47,258 nucleotides of DNA from an uncultured Lysobacter sp. (GCA_946480055.1 CAMLID010000021.1:1-47258); one strand, 5' to 3'; numbered from the stretch's first letter, positions 16,422 to 25,683 are shown. Numbers and translations: made by a program. The notes: generated from the letters alone by a model not told the origin.

Positions 16422-17912
16422 ATGACCGATCTGCAAGACCTGACCGCGCTGATCCGCGCCAACACCCCGTTAATCGTGATCGAGACCCGCGACGAAGCGC
16501 GGGTGGTCGAACTGTTCCGGCAGGCGCTGATGCACGTGTGGCGCGCGCTGTACCGCTGGTCGATCACCGAGGGCCTGCGCCGGGTCGATATCGATCGCGA
16601 GGACGAGGAGACCCGGGTCGCGCCCGACATCTCCGCGACCCTGCAGGCGATCCGCGACGCCGACCAGCGCGGCATCTACGTGCTGTTCGACGCCCATCCC
16701 TACCTGGGCTACGCCAGCACCCAACGCCAGCTGCGCGAGATCGTCCAGCGCCGCGGCTGCCAGCCGCACGTGCTGGTGCTGGTCGGGCACAAGGTAGAAC
16801 TGCCGCCGGACCTGGATTCGCTGGCGGTGCGCTACACCCCGCGCCTGCCCGACGCCAACGCCCTGCTCAAGCTGGTGCGCGAGGAAGCCGAGAACTACAT
16901 GCGCGAGCACGGCGGCCGCCGGGTCGAGGTCGACGCCGAGGTGGTCAAGCAGATCGTGCGCAATCTGCAGGGCCTGGACCCGGTCGATGCGCGCCGGATC
17001 GCGCGCCACCTGATCTTCCGCGACGGCGCGATCGCCGCCGACGACCTGCCGGAGCTGGCCAAGCTCAAGTTCGAGCTGCTCAATCGCTCCGGCCATCTGC
17101 ATTACGAATACGACAGCGCGCGCATGGGCGACATCGCCGGCGCGCGCCGGCTCAAGCGCTGGGTCGAACAGCGCCGCGGCGTGTTCACCGGTGGCGAGCC
17201 GCCGCCCGGACTGGATCCGCCCAAGGGCATGCTGCTGCTGGGCGTGCAGGGCTGCGGCAAGTCGATGCTGGCCAAGGCGGTCGCGGCCGGTTTCGGCGTG
17301 CCGCTGGTGCGGCTGGATTTCGGCACGCTGTACGACAAATTTCACGGCGAGACCGAGAAGAACCTGCGCGCGGCGCTGGCCTCGGCCGAACAGCTCGCGC
17401 CCTGCGTGCTGTGGATCGACGAGATCGAGAAAGGCCTGGCCGGCGACAGCGGCGACAACGACGGCGGGGTGTCGCGGCGCGTGCTGGGCTATCTGCTGAC
17501 CTGGATGGCCGAGCGCAAGTCGCGGGTGTTCCTGGTCGCCACCGCCAACCAGATCGACGCGCTGCCGCCGGAACTGCTGCGCAAGGGCCGCTTCGACGAG
17601 ATCTTCTTCGTCGACCTGCCCGATCCGGCCGCGCGCATCGAATTGTTCGCGCTGCATCTGCGCAAGCGCTCGCTGGCCCCGGAAGGATTCGACCTGCCCG
17701 CTCTGGCCGCGGCCAGCGACGGTTTCTCAGGCGCCGAGATCGAGCAGGCCATCGTCGCCGCGCTGTACGCCGCGCACGCGACCAGCGCGCCGCTGTCGGA
17801 TTTCCAGCTGCGTGCCGAACTCAAGCAGACCCGTCCGCTGTCGGTGATGATGGCCGAGCAGGTCGAAGGCCTGCGCGAGTGGGCGCGCTCGCGGACGGTG
17901 CCGGCGGACTGA
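16422..17912 (+). CDS. Ycf46-like AAA family ATPase
   Basis: A 496-aa AAA ATPase. The N-terminal 230 residues are the Ycf46-type regulatory domain (LTALIRANTPLIVIETRDE, then HVLVLVGHKVELPPDL). The AAA module follows: Walker A GVQGCGKS at 274-281, Walker B LWIDEIEK with Asp333-Glu334, sensor-1 VATANQIDALPPELL, and the arginine-finger region RKGRFDEIFFVDLP. The lid helix region ends in GFSGAEIEQAI. Cyanobacterial Ycf46 is linked to inorganic carbon/photosynthesis regulation; the role in proteobacteria is unknown. An in-frame ATG at 16395 would add nine residues. Confidence 0.88.
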   Translation: MTDLQDLTALIRANTPLIVIETRDEARVVELFRQALMHVWRALYRWSITEGLRRVDIDREDEETRVAPDISATLQAIRDADQRGIYVLFDAHPYLGYASTQRQLREIVQRRGCQPHVLVLVGHKVELPPDLDSLAVRYTPRLPDANALLKLVREEAENYMREHGGRRVEVDAEVVKQIVRNLQGLDPVDARRIARHLIFRDGAIAADDLPELAKLKFELLNRSGHLHYEYDSARMGDIAGARRLKRWVEQRRGVFTGGEPPPGLDPPKGMLLLGVQGCGKSMLAKAVAAGFGVPLVRLDFGTLYDKFHGETEKNLRAALASAEQLAPCVLWIDEIEKGLAGDSGDNDGGVSRRVLGYLLTWMAERKSRVFLVATANQIDALPPELLRKGRFDEIFFVDLPDPAARIELFALHLRKRSLAPEGFDLPALAAASDGFSGAEIEQAIVAALYAAHATSAPLSDFQLRAELKQTRPLSVMMAEQVEGLREWARSRTVPAD

Positions 17913-17979
17913 GGGGTACAAGTCGTTCGGGGCGTGCTTGTTGAAGCATGAGGGGTGGCCTTCGCCGCGCCGGAGCAAA

Positions 17980-18125
17980 TCCCCCTCAATCCCCCTTTTG
18001 CAAAGGGGAAAGACGATCAAGCGCTGCGTCGCCGATCGGCCGTAGGGTGCGGTGATAACCGCACCATCACGCATCCGCGGGTTCGCGCGACGATGCGGTT
18101 CGCCCTTGGCTCACCGCATCCTACG
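17980..18125. repeat. Two intergenic palindromic repeats
   Basis: First, AATCCCCCTCAATCCCCC followed by a 7-bp hairpin (CCCCTTT at 17992, AAAGGGG at 18002), a common xanthomonad intergenic element. Second, a REP-like element: GTAGGGTGCGGT at 18042-18053 faces ACCGCATCCTAC at 18113-18124, with an inner hairpin GATGCGGT (18092) / ACCGCATC (18113). Relatives of the second occur at 28193-28276 and 45282-45308. Confidence 0.65.
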
Positions 18126-18126
18126 A

Positions 18127-18495
18127 TCAGTCGCGACGCTTCACGTATACCCAGGCGCGGCGTCCCGACACCAGCGGCGCTTCGACGCGTTCGTAGTCGT
18201 CGACCTCGTAGGCGTCGGCCTGGCGCAGTTCCTCGGCGCTGATCGCGAACACGGTGCCGGGCACGGTGTCGGCGGGATCGCCGCTGTATTCGACGATGGG
18301 ATGGTAGGCCTGCCCGCTGGTCGCCACGACCTGGGCGTCCTCTATCTTGAGCAGACTGCGGCGGTAACCGCTGAGCGCGTCGGCGTCGCCGTGCAGCAGG
18401 CGCCCGAAGGTCGCGCGCTGCACCTCGGCCTGCTGCAGGGTGCCGTAGGAGAACAGCGCTACCAAGAGCCGCGCTTCGCTGCGATCGTCGCTCAT
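18127..18495 (-). CDS. Gamma-glutamylcyclotransferase/AIG2-like protein
   Basis: A 122-aa protein of the GGCT-like fold. It has the substrate loop LFSYGTLQQAEVQ (YGTL signature), GTVFAISAEELRQADAYE and the acid-rich DDYERVEAPL, where the catalytic acid of the family lies. Members release 5-oxoproline from gamma-glutamyl amines or peptides. The family is broad, so the substrate is uncertain. The start is 17 bp after the stop of the gamma-glutamyltransferase gene, so the two likely form an operon dealing with gamma-glutamyl compounds such as glutathione. Confidence 0.86.
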   Translation of the reverse strand: MSDDRSEARLLVALFSYGTLQQAEVQRATFGRLLHGDADALSGYRRSLLKIEDAQVVATSGQAYHPIVEYSGDPADTVPGTVFAISAEELRQADAYEVDDYERVEAPLVSGRRAWVYVKRRD

Positions 18496-18512
18496 ACCGA
18501 TGCCGCCGCGGA

Positions 18513-20243
18513 TCAGTAGCCCGCGGCCTGGCCGTCCTTGCGCGATTCGCTGGCGCCGACGTAGCCGCCGTTGGGGTTGACCATGATCGCCTGGTAACCG
18601 CCGTAGGGGCCGTTGGCGAAGCGCACGCTGTGGCCCTTGCGCATCAGTTCGCGCACGGTCTCGTAGGGGTAGCCGGTCTCCAGGTCGAGCTCGCCGCCGT
18701 CGCTCATCACCGTGGCCTGCCCGGCCGGTTCGGTCGAGCCGTCGTGCTGGATGCGCGGCGCGTCGCCGGCTTCCTGCAGGTTCATGCCGAAGTCGATCAG
18801 GTTCATGATGATCTGTGCATGCCCCTGCGGCTGCATCGCGCCGCCCATCACGCCGAACGACAGCCAGGGCTTGCCGTCCTTGGTCACGAACGCGGGAATG
18901 ATGGTGTGGAACGGACGCTTGCCCGGTTCGAACGAGTTGGGGTGGCCTTCCTTGAGCACGAACTGTTCGCCGCGGTCCTGGAAGATGAAACCCAGGCCCG
19001 GCGCGGCCATGCCGCTGCCCATGCCGCGGTAGTTGGACTGGATCAGCGAGACCATCATGCCGTCGGCGTCGGCGACGGTCATGTAGATGGTGTCGCCTTC
19101 GTCCAGCTCCTTGGGCGTGGCCGGCTGCACTTCGCGCGCGGCCTTGTCCATCGAGATCAGCTTGCGGCGCTGCTCGGCGTAGCGCTTGGAGATCAACTGC
19201 TCGACCGGCTGCTTGCCGAACGCCGGGTCGGCGTACCAGCGCGCGCGGTCGGCGAAGGCGAGCTTCTTGGCCTCGGTGAACAGGTGCACGTGTTCGGGGC
19301 TGCCGAAGCCGTAGGACTTGAGGTCGTAGCCTTCCAGGATGTTGAGGATCTGCAGCGCGGCGATGCCCTGGCCGTTGGGCGGCAGTTCCCAGACGTCGTA
19401 GCCGCGGTAGTTGCTGCTGACCGGCTCAACCCATTCGCCGTGGTGCGAGGCCAGGTCGTCGTAGCTCAGATAACCGTCGTTGGCCCTGAAGTAAGCGTCG
19501 ATGGTGCGGGCGATGTCGCCCTTGTAGAAGGCGTCGCGGCCGCCGGCGGCGATCTTCTCCAGGGTCGCGGCCAGGTTCGGGTTCTTCCAGGTTTCACCGG
19601 TGCGCGGGGCGCGGCCGTCGATGGTGAACTGCTCCTTGAAACCGGGCCACTTCGACAGACGCGGCACCGAGGCGTTCCAGTAGTAGGCGATCACCTCGTG
19701 CACCGGGTGGCCTTCGCGGGCGTAGCGGATCGCCGGGGCGAGGTCGTCGGCCATGGGCTTGCGGCCGAAGCGCTCGTGCAGGGCGAACCAGGCGTCGACC
19801 GCGCCGGGCACGGTCACCGGCAGCGGGCCGTAGGACGGCACGTCGCTCAGGCCGCGCTTGCGGAACTCGGCCAGGCTCAGCGATTTCGGCGAACGGCCGG
19901 AGCCGTTGTAGCCGTGGAGCTTCTTGGTCTTGGGATCCCAGACGATCGCGAACAGGTCGCCGCCGATACCGCTGCCGGTGGGCTCCATCAGGCCGAGCGC
20001 CGCATTGGCCGCGATCGCCGCATCGACCGCGCTGCCGCCCTGCTTCATCACGTCCAAGGCGATCTGGGTCGCCAGCGGGTGCGAGGTCGCGGCGATCGCG
20101 TGCGGGGCGTAGACCTCGCTGCGGGTCGCGAAGGGCTTACCGGTGACGCGGTCGGCGGCCGGCGCGGGCGCGGCGTGGCCGGCGGCGAACAGCGCGCACA
20201 GCAGGACGAGCGGGAAACGGTGGGGCAAGCGGCGTGAGGTCAT
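18513..20243 (-). CDS. ggt: Gamma-glutamyltransferase
   Basis: A periplasmic or secreted enzyme that hydrolyses or transfers the gamma-glutamyl group of glutathione. It has 576 aa with a signal peptide (LVLLCALFAAGHAAPAPAA). The family blocks are present: GGSAVDAAIAANAALGLMEP, GSGIGGDLFAIV and the oxyanion pair region PNGQGIAALQIL. The autoprocessing nucleophile is Thr385 in DEGDTIYMTVAD. The precursor would be cut there into large and small subunits. Late blocks FGVMGGAMQPQGHAQ and GYVGASESRKDG are also normal. I chose the ATG at 20243 because the signal peptide begins there. Confidence 0.94.
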   Translation of the reverse strand: MTSRRLPHRFPLVLLCALFAAGHAAPAPAADRVTGKPFATRSEVYAPHAIAATSHPLATQIALDVMKQGGSAVDAAIAANAALGLMEPTGSGIGGDLFAIVWDPKTKKLHGYNGSGRSPKSLSLAEFRKRGLSDVPSYGPLPVTVPGAVDAWFALHERFGRKPMADDLAPAIRYAREGHPVHEVIAYYWNASVPRLSKWPGFKEQFTIDGRAPRTGETWKNPNLAATLEKIAAGGRDAFYKGDIARTIDAYFRANDGYLSYDDLASHHGEWVEPVSSNYRGYDVWELPPNGQGIAALQILNILEGYDLKSYGFGSPEHVHLFTEAKKLAFADRARWYADPAFGKQPVEQLISKRYAEQRRKLISMDKAAREVQPATPKELDEGDTIYMTVADADGMMVSLIQSNYRGMGSGMAAPGLGFIFQDRGEQFVLKEGHPNSFEPGKRPFHTIIPAFVTKDGKPWLSFGVMGGAMQPQGHAQIIMNLIDFGMNLQEAGDAPRIQHDGSTEPAGQATVMSDGGELDLETGYPYETVRELMRKGHSVRFANGPYGGYQAIMVNPNGGYVGASESRKDGQAAGY

Positions 20244-20519
20244 GGCGCGGCTCCGCGGATCGGACCGCGACGATAACGCAGACCGACACGGCTGGGAGCG
20301 ACGCAGTCGGGCGGATCGCGACCCGACGCCGGCGTATGCGGCGCCGATCCTCCCCACCCATCCGGCCGGCAGATGGCCTCCGGCGTCCGGCCGCGCACGA
20401 ACCTGCGGCTCATCGGCGCGCGGCGCCACTCGCTTCGAATGGAGGGAGCGAAAGCGGAGATCGCGCGCTCGTTCTCTGAGGCAAGGCCACGGGACACGCG
20501 GCGGGAAACCTGTACGGAT

Positions 20520-23405
20520 TCACTCCGACGGCAGTTGCGCGGCAACCAGCCGCAGACGTTGCAGGGCGGCGTCGAGATAGGCGGCCAGCGGCGGGATCGC
20601 CAGCCATTCGTCTTGGCGGCCGGCGTTTTCCAGCGCCTCGGCGACTTGACCCAGTTCGGCGGCGCCGACCATGCGCGCGGCCCCTTTGATCTTGTGTGCC
20701 TGCCGGGTCAAGGCGACGGCGTCGCCGCCCTCGCGCGCGGCGTGCAGCGCGACCAGGTCCTGCACGGTCGCGGCCAGGAACTCTTCGAGCACGCCGCGTG
20801 CCTCGGCCGGCGCGCCGCCGGTGAGCGCAGCCAGCACTTCGATGTCCAAGGCCTGGAGCTGGTCGAGTTGCGGCAGCACGGTGGGCGCGGGCGCATCCAC
20901 GGTCGCATCGCTGTCGTTGTCGTTGACCCGCGTGTGCGGCAGCCAGCGCTGCAGGCAGGTCGCCAGCACCGCCACCGACACCGGCTTGGTCAGGTAGTCG
21001 TCCATGCCCGCGGCCAGGCAGCGCTCGGCCTCGCCCTTGAGCGCCGAGGCCGTCAGGGCCACGATCGGCGTACGCGCCAGGCCATCCGTTTGCTCGATCT
21101 CGCGTATCGCCGCGGCCAGCGCGTAGCCGTCCAGGCCGGGCATGTGCACGTCCGACAGCAGCAGCGCGTAGCGGCCGCTGCGCCAGCGCTCCAGAGCCTG
21201 CAGGCCGTCCTCGGCCGACTCGCTGGCGTAGCCGGCCAGGGCGAGCTGGCGCGCGATCACCATGCGGTTGGTCGGATGGTCGTCGGCCAGCAGCACCAGG
21301 CTGCGTTCGCGCTCGGCCTGCTCCAGGCCGGGCATGGGCCGCAGCGCGACCTTGGCCGGCGCGCCGCCTTCCGGCTCGGACGGCAGTTCCGATTCCGGCG
21401 CGCGCGGCAGGGTCACGATCAGGCGCATGGTGGTGCCCAGGCCGGGGCGGCTTTCCATGCTGACCTCGCCGTCCATCAGCTCGGCCAGTCGGCGGCAGAT
21501 CGCCAACCCCAGGCCGGTGCCGCCGTAGCGGCGCGTGGTGTCGCCTTCGGCTTGATGGAACGGCTGGAACAGATGCCGCTGTTGTTCCTCGCCGATACCG
21601 ATGCCGGTGTCGGTGACGCGGAAGCACAGCGTGTCGCGCACCGTGCCGTCGGCGCCCCTGGCGCTGGACTGCCACTCCAGCGCCGCCTGCACCAGGCCTT
21701 CGGCGGTGAACTTGAGCGCATTGGACAGGAAGTTGCCGATCACCTGGCGCAGCCGCAGCGCGTCGGCGCGATGCGCCGGGCCGATCCGCGGGTCGATCTC
21801 GCACAGCAGGCTCAAGCCCTGGCTCGATGCCGCGCCGGTGTAGTTGGCGACCGCGCTGCGCAACAGCGCCGGCAGGGCGACCACGGTCGGCGATAGCTCC
21901 AGGCGCCCGGCTTCGATCTTCGAGAAATCCAGGATGTCGCCGATGATCTGCAGCAGGGAGGCCGAGGACTGCTGGATGACGTCGAGCGCGCGGCGCTGAT
22001 TGGCGTCCAGGCGCGAATGCGCGAGCACTTCGATCATGCCGGTCACGCCGATCATCGGCGTGCGGATCTCGTGGCTCATCGCGGCCAGGAACGAGGACTT
22101 GGCGCGACTGGCCTCCTGCGCGCGCGCCTCGCTCGCGCGCAGCTCGCGCTCGAGCCGGCGGATCGCGCTGAGGTCGGCGGCCACCAGCAACAGGCCGCCG
22201 TCGGCGCCGTCGACGTCGCTCATCGCCGACACCGCCAGCAAGGCCGGCACCCAAGTGCCGTCGCGATGGCGCAGCGTCGCCTCGCGCGGCGCGGCCCGCA
22301 TCGACGCCAGCTCGCGCAACGCGGTCCAGTCGGCCTGCACCGGCCGGCCCAGGCGGTCGCCGAGCTCGTAGGCCAGCGTCTGCAGCGCCTTGGGTTCGAA
22401 CAGGACATGCAGGCGTTCGCGCGCCAGCAGGTCGGCGGCGCGCCAGCCCAGCAGTTGTTCGGCGAAGGGATTGACCAGGGTGAAGCAGCCCTGCGCGTCG
22501 ACCGCGACGATCGCGGTCTGGGCCGCATCCAGCAGCGAGCGCTGGAAGTGCTCGCGGCGTTCCAGTTCGGCGTGGGTGCGCTCGTTGCGGATCAGCTGGC
22601 CGGTGAGTTCGTTCTCGAAGCCCAGCACGTCGCGGCGCATGTCCAGGAACGCCTGCATCACCATCGCCAGCTCGCCCCGCGGCTGGTACTTGGGGGCGGC
22701 AGTGTAGTCGTGCTCGCGCATGCGCCGCGCCAGCCAGGTTAGGCTTTCGACGCCGCGGTAGGCGTTGCGCAACACTTGGCGTCCGGCCACGGCGGCGATC
22801 AGCAGGGCCATCACCGACAGCCCGACCCGCAACGCGCTCACGCGCCGGCTGCGCTCGATATCGGCGCGGACCACGCCGTCGGCTTCGACCATTTCCAGAT
22901 CGGACAGCAGCTTCAGGCGCTGGGTGAGCGGGTCGATGGCCGGGTACAGGCTCGTGTCGGCGAACCGGCTCAGGGCCTCCATGTCTTCGCGCTGCAGGAT
23001 CGCGCGCAATTCGGTCGCGGCCGCGTCGGCGGCCACGCGCGCCTGACCGGCGGCGCGGAAGTGCAGTTCCTCCTCGGCGGTGCGCGGCAACCGGTCCAGC
23101 ACCGCCCAGCTTTCGTCGATGCGCTTGCGCGCGTCGTCGATGGTGGCCACGCCTTCGCGCCAGGGCACCAGGTAGTTGCGCACCCGGAAGGTGGTGTCGA
23201 CCACGTCCAGGCCGTAGGCGTCGGACACCATCTTGATGCGGCGCAGGCCACGCAAGGAATCGTTGCGCAGGCTCAGTAGCGATTCGCGTGCGCGGTACTG
23301 GGCGACTTCGTCGATCACCAGCACCGTCGCGCCGGTCAGCAGCAGCAAGCCGAACAGCGCCCACAGCTGACGCCGGATGCTGAGCGTGCCCAGCCAGGCG
23401 CGCAT
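20520..23405 (-). CDS. Hybrid sensor histidine kinase with receiver and HPt domains
   Basis: A 961-aa inner-membrane phosphorelay kinase. Two membrane helices (about 14-34 and 193-211) enclose a roughly 155-residue periplasmic helical sensor of unknown ligand. Then come a linker, a PAS domain (about 295-410), the HisKA box SHEIRTPM with His445, and HATPase motifs (NFLSNALKF, DTGIGIG, GGTGLGLAI). A receiver domain with Asp752 (SDVHMPGLDG) and Lys in TKP follows. The C-terminal HPt domain has His904 (QAHKIKGAARMVG). All phosphorelay residues are intact. The REC-EAL gene starts 1.2 kb upstream and ends 10 bp before this start. The pair resembles the RocS/RocR and PvrS/PvrR systems of Pseudomonas aeruginosa. 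Confidence 0.93.
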   Translation of the reverse strand: MRAWLGTLSIRRQLWALFGLLLLTGATVLVIDEVAQYRARESLLSLRNDSLRGLRRIKMVSDAYGLDVVDTTFRVRNYLVPWREGVATIDDARKRIDESWAVLDRLPRTAEEELHFRAAGQARVAADAAATELRAILQREDMEALSRFADTSLYPAIDPLTQRLKLLSDLEMVEADGVVRADIERSRRVSALRVGLSVMALLIAAVAGRQVLRNAYRGVESLTWLARRMREHDYTAAPKYQPRGELAMVMQAFLDMRRDVLGFENELTGQLIRNERTHAELERREHFQRSLLDAAQTAIVAVDAQGCFTLVNPFAEQLLGWRAADLLARERLHVLFEPKALQTLAYELGDRLGRPVQADWTALRELASMRAAPREATLRHRDGTWVPALLAVSAMSDVDGADGGLLLVAADLSAIRRLERELRASEARAQEASRAKSSFLAAMSHEIRTPMIGVTGMIEVLAHSRLDANQRRALDVIQQSSASLLQIIGDILDFSKIEAGRLELSPTVVALPALLRSAVANYTGAASSQGLSLLCEIDPRIGPAHRADALRLRQVIGNFLSNALKFTAEGLVQAALEWQSSARGADGTVRDTLCFRVTDTGIGIGEEQQRHLFQPFHQAEGDTTRRYGGTGLGLAICRRLAELMDGEVSMESRPGLGTTMRLIVTLPRAPESELPSEPEGGAPAKVALRPMPGLEQAERERSLVLLADDHPTNRMVIARQLALAGYASESAEDGLQALERWRSGRYALLLSDVHMPGLDGYALAAAIREIEQTDGLARTPIVALTASALKGEAERCLAAGMDDYLTKPVSVAVLATCLQRWLPHTRVNDNDSDATVDAPAPTVLPQLDQLQALDIEVLAALTGGAPAEARGVLEEFLAATVQDLVALHAAREGGDAVALTRQAHKIKGAARMVGAAELGQVAEALENAGRQDEWLAIPPLAAYLDAALQRLRLVAAQLPSE

Positions 23406-23415
23406 GCGACGCGCC

Positions 23416-24609
23416 CTACTCCGGCCGCCGCCAGCGGCCGAGCACGACCAGCAGGTCTTCGCCGGGCACCGGTTCGGCGATCAAGTGGCCCTGAGCCATG
23501 CCGCAGCCCAGTTCGGCCAGCATCTGCCAGTCGTCGACGGTCTCCACGCCCTCGGCGACCACGTCCAGGCCGAGCTTGCGCGCCAGGTCCAGGCTGGCCT
23601 CGATCACCGCGCGCTTGCGCGGCTGCTCCTTGGCGCCGGAGACGAAACCCTGGTCGATCTTGAGTTCGGTGAACGGAATCTGCGACAGCTGCACCAGCGA
23701 GGAATAGCCGGTGCCGAAGTCGTCGATCGACAAGCCGAAACCCTTCAGGCGCAGCCGCGCGAGCACACCCAGGCCGCGCGCGGCATCGGCCATCAGCGAG
23801 CTCTCGGTGATCTCCAGCACCACTTCTTCCGGCGGAACCCCGGCCACGCGCACCAGGTGCTGGAAACGGTCGGCCGCGCCGGCATCGTCCAGCGTCGTCG
23901 GCGACACGTTGATCGACAGGTTCAGACGGATGCCCTGCCGGTCCCAGACGCGCTTCCAGCGACAGCCCTCGACCAGCATGTGGTCGGTCAGCAGGTCGAC
24001 CAGACCTTCGCTTTCCATCATCGGCACGAAGTGCTGCGGGCGCACGATGCGGCCGTCGTGGCGGCGCCAGCGCGCCAGCGCCTCGACCCCGACCGCCTTG
24101 CCGTTGCCGAACTCGACCTGGGGCTGGAACCACGGCCCGATCTCGCCCGCGGCCAGCGCCTCGCGGATCAGCTGCGGCGTGACCTCGACCGGCTCCTCGT
24201 CCTCTTCGGCATGCAGCGCGTGTTCGTAGCCTTCCAGCGCCTGCTGCAGCTTGACCAGGGTCAGCGGTTTTTCGACGTTGCCCAGCACGCGCAGGCCGTA
24301 AGCACGGGCCATGGTCTGCACGGTATGGAGCAGGGCCGGATCCAGCGCACTGACCACCGCCACCGAACGCGCCAGGCTGCGCTGGGCGACGTGGTCGATG
24401 AATTCGATGCCGTCCATGCCGGGCATGTCCAGGTCGACCAGGATCACGTCCGGCGGCGAGCGCACTTCCTCGAGCAGGCGCAGCGCGCCGACACCGTCGG
24501 CGGCTTCGAACACCTGCTCGACGCCCAGCTCGGCGAGCAGACGCAGCGCCATGCGGCGCTGGAACCCATGGTCCTCGACCACCATCACGCTGAGCGCCGT
24601 AATCGACAT
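23416..24609 (-). CDS. REC-EAL response regulator, predicted cyclic-di-GMP phosphodiesterase
   Basis: A 397-aa regulator. The receiver domain (1-125) has the acidic pair in VEDH, phospho-acceptor Asp59 (VDLDMPGMDG) and Lys114 (VEKP). The EAL domain (about 145-390) has EAL at 176-178, NVSPTTLDD, EITESSLM, DDFGTGYSSL, LKIDQGFV and AEGVETVDDW. These metal- and substrate-binding residues suggest active hydrolysis of cyclic-di-GMP. The length and order match P. aeruginosa RocR. I chose the ATG at 24609 (CAGGGAACGGC upstream) because the frame upstream to 25209 overlaps another gene in a shadow frame. It is the first gene of the operon with the hybrid kinase, which is its likely partner. Confidence 0.93.
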   Translation of the reverse strand: MSITALSVMVVEDHGFQRRMALRLLAELGVEQVFEAADGVGALRLLEEVRSPPDVILVDLDMPGMDGIEFIDHVAQRSLARSVAVVSALDPALLHTVQTMARAYGLRVLGNVEKPLTLVKLQQALEGYEHALHAEEDEEPVEVTPQLIREALAAGEIGPWFQPQVEFGNGKAVGVEALARWRRHDGRIVRPQHFVPMMESEGLVDLLTDHMLVEGCRWKRVWDRQGIRLNLSINVSPTTLDDAGAADRFQHLVRVAGVPPEEVVLEITESSLMADAARGLGVLARLRLKGFGLSIDDFGTGYSSLVQLSQIPFTELKIDQGFVSGAKEQPRKRAVIEASLDLARKLGLDVVAEGVETVDDWQMLAELGCGMAQGHLIAEPVPGEDLLVVLGRWRRPE

Positions 24610-24846
24610 GCCGTTCCCTGGAGAGACTGCCGCCCCTGGCCGCGACGCGGAGCGCCGCGATCGCAACGAACCGACCGCTGCGCAGCCGCGCTGATGGGCT
24701 GCATTCGCCCCGACTGTATCCGTGCATAGCGTCCAACGGCAACGGCGCCGACGAACGGTCGCAGCCGTCGCACGGGCAACGGGGCGGTGATGGAATGTCC
24801 GTCCGGACAGCCACGCGCGCCGGCTACGGCCGCGCTGCACGCGGCA

Positions 24847-24876
24847 CAAAAAAAGCGGAGCCGAAGCTCCGCTTTT
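24847..24876 (-). terminator. Strong rho-independent terminator with TTCG loop
   Basis: AAAAGCGGAGC (24851-24861) pairs with GCTCCGCTTTT (24866-24876). On the minus strand the loop is TTCG and the hairpin is followed by seven T. It ends the transcript of the exported TPR gene 24 bp after its stop. The rest of 24,610-24,899 holds no gene. Confidence 0.85.
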
Positions 24877-24899
24877 CGATTCGATCCGTGCGCGATGCG

Positions 24900-25544
24900 T
24901 TACGGATATTTCGGCGGGTTCGCGGCCCAGGCCGCCTGCACTTCCGCCAGGGTCTTGCGCTCGGCTTCGGTCCAGGCCGGCAGCAATCGCGCGAACTGCG
25001 CGCTGTTGACCCACTGGGTCGGCTCGGTGCGCACGGCGGCGGCATACCACTGCACGGCTTCGTCCTTGCGACCCAGCGACCACAGCGCCATGGCGAAAGT
25101 CGGCGGCATCCACGAAGCGGTGACGCCACGTGCGGCGTACAGCGTGCGCCACTGTTCGAACGCGGCCTTGTCGTCGCCGGCGCGGTACAGATCCCAGCCG
25201 TAATTCCACATCACTGCGCGCCAGATGCCGTCGCTGGCGTCCAGGCCGGACAAGGCGCGTGCGTACAGCTGACGGCCGAGGTCGACGCGGCCGCTTTCCA
25301 TGGCCAGGTGCGCGAGCTGCGCGGCTTCGGCGTCGGCGCCGGCCTTGCGCTCGAGAATGCGGCTGAGCTTCTGCATCGCCGCTTCGCCGGTCTCGCGCAC
25401 GACCACCACCGGCTTGGTGGTGTTGGTGTCGGCGTCGAAGTAGAACTCGGCGGGCTTGGGCAGCGACGGCGTGGTGGCGGTCTGGGCCGCTGCGGTTCCG
25501 GATACGGCCAGCACGGCCGTCAACAACAAGCTACGAATACGCAT
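24900..25544 (-). CDS. Exported TPR-like protein of unknown function (214 aa)
   Basis: The signal peptide is MRIRSLLLTAVLAVSGTAAAQ. The mature part is helical with TPR-like pairs (AAQLAHLAMESGRVDLGRQLYARAL, quoted here in part as MESGRVDLGRQLYARAL; WDLYRAGDDKAAFEQWRTLY; ALWSLGRKDEAVQWYAAAV). It ends in AWAANPPKYP. I know similar periplasmic TPR proteins in xanthomonads but no function. I prefer the ATG at 25544, directly before the signal peptide, to the one at 25574. It is monocistronic: the strong terminator follows and the next gene upstream is separated by a hairpin. Confidence 0.76.
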   Translation of the reverse strand: MRIRSLLLTAVLAVSGTAAAQTATTPSLPKPAEFYFDADTNTTKPVVVVRETGEAAMQKLSRILERKAGADAEAAQLAHLAMESGRVDLGRQLYARALSGLDASDGIWRAVMWNYGWDLYRAGDDKAAFEQWRTLYAARGVTASWMPPTFAMALWSLGRKDEAVQWYAAAVRTEPTQWVNSAQFARLLPAWTEAERKTLAEVQAAWAANPPKYP

Positions 25545-25642
25545 GATCGATGGATCCCCCTGATACCCGCACATGCTAACCCGAGCGGGGTCCGGATCGC
25601 GCCGTTCATCACGCTTTTTGCGCTAAATCGTGCGCCGCCGGA

Positions 25643-25662
25643 CCCCGGCGCGAGCGCCGGGG
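25643..25662. terminator. Perfect 9-bp GC hairpin after the hexosaminidase gene
   Basis: CCCCGGCGC at 25643-25651 pairs with 25654-25662, about 20 bp past the hexosaminidase stop. It lacks a T-run, so it is only a possible terminator. Confidence 0.4.
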
Positions 25663-25683
25663 CGGCGAGAATCGGGCCCCGCC

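Noticed and set aside
20410..23364. Second long minus frame overlapping the hybrid kinase
   Set aside because: Low-complexity Arg/Ala/Pro content with no motifs; a shadow of the kinase gene.
24610..25209. Upstream extension of the REC-EAL frame
   Set aside because: Antisense or shadow relation with the exported TPR gene region and Arg-rich composition; the receiver domain starts at 24609.
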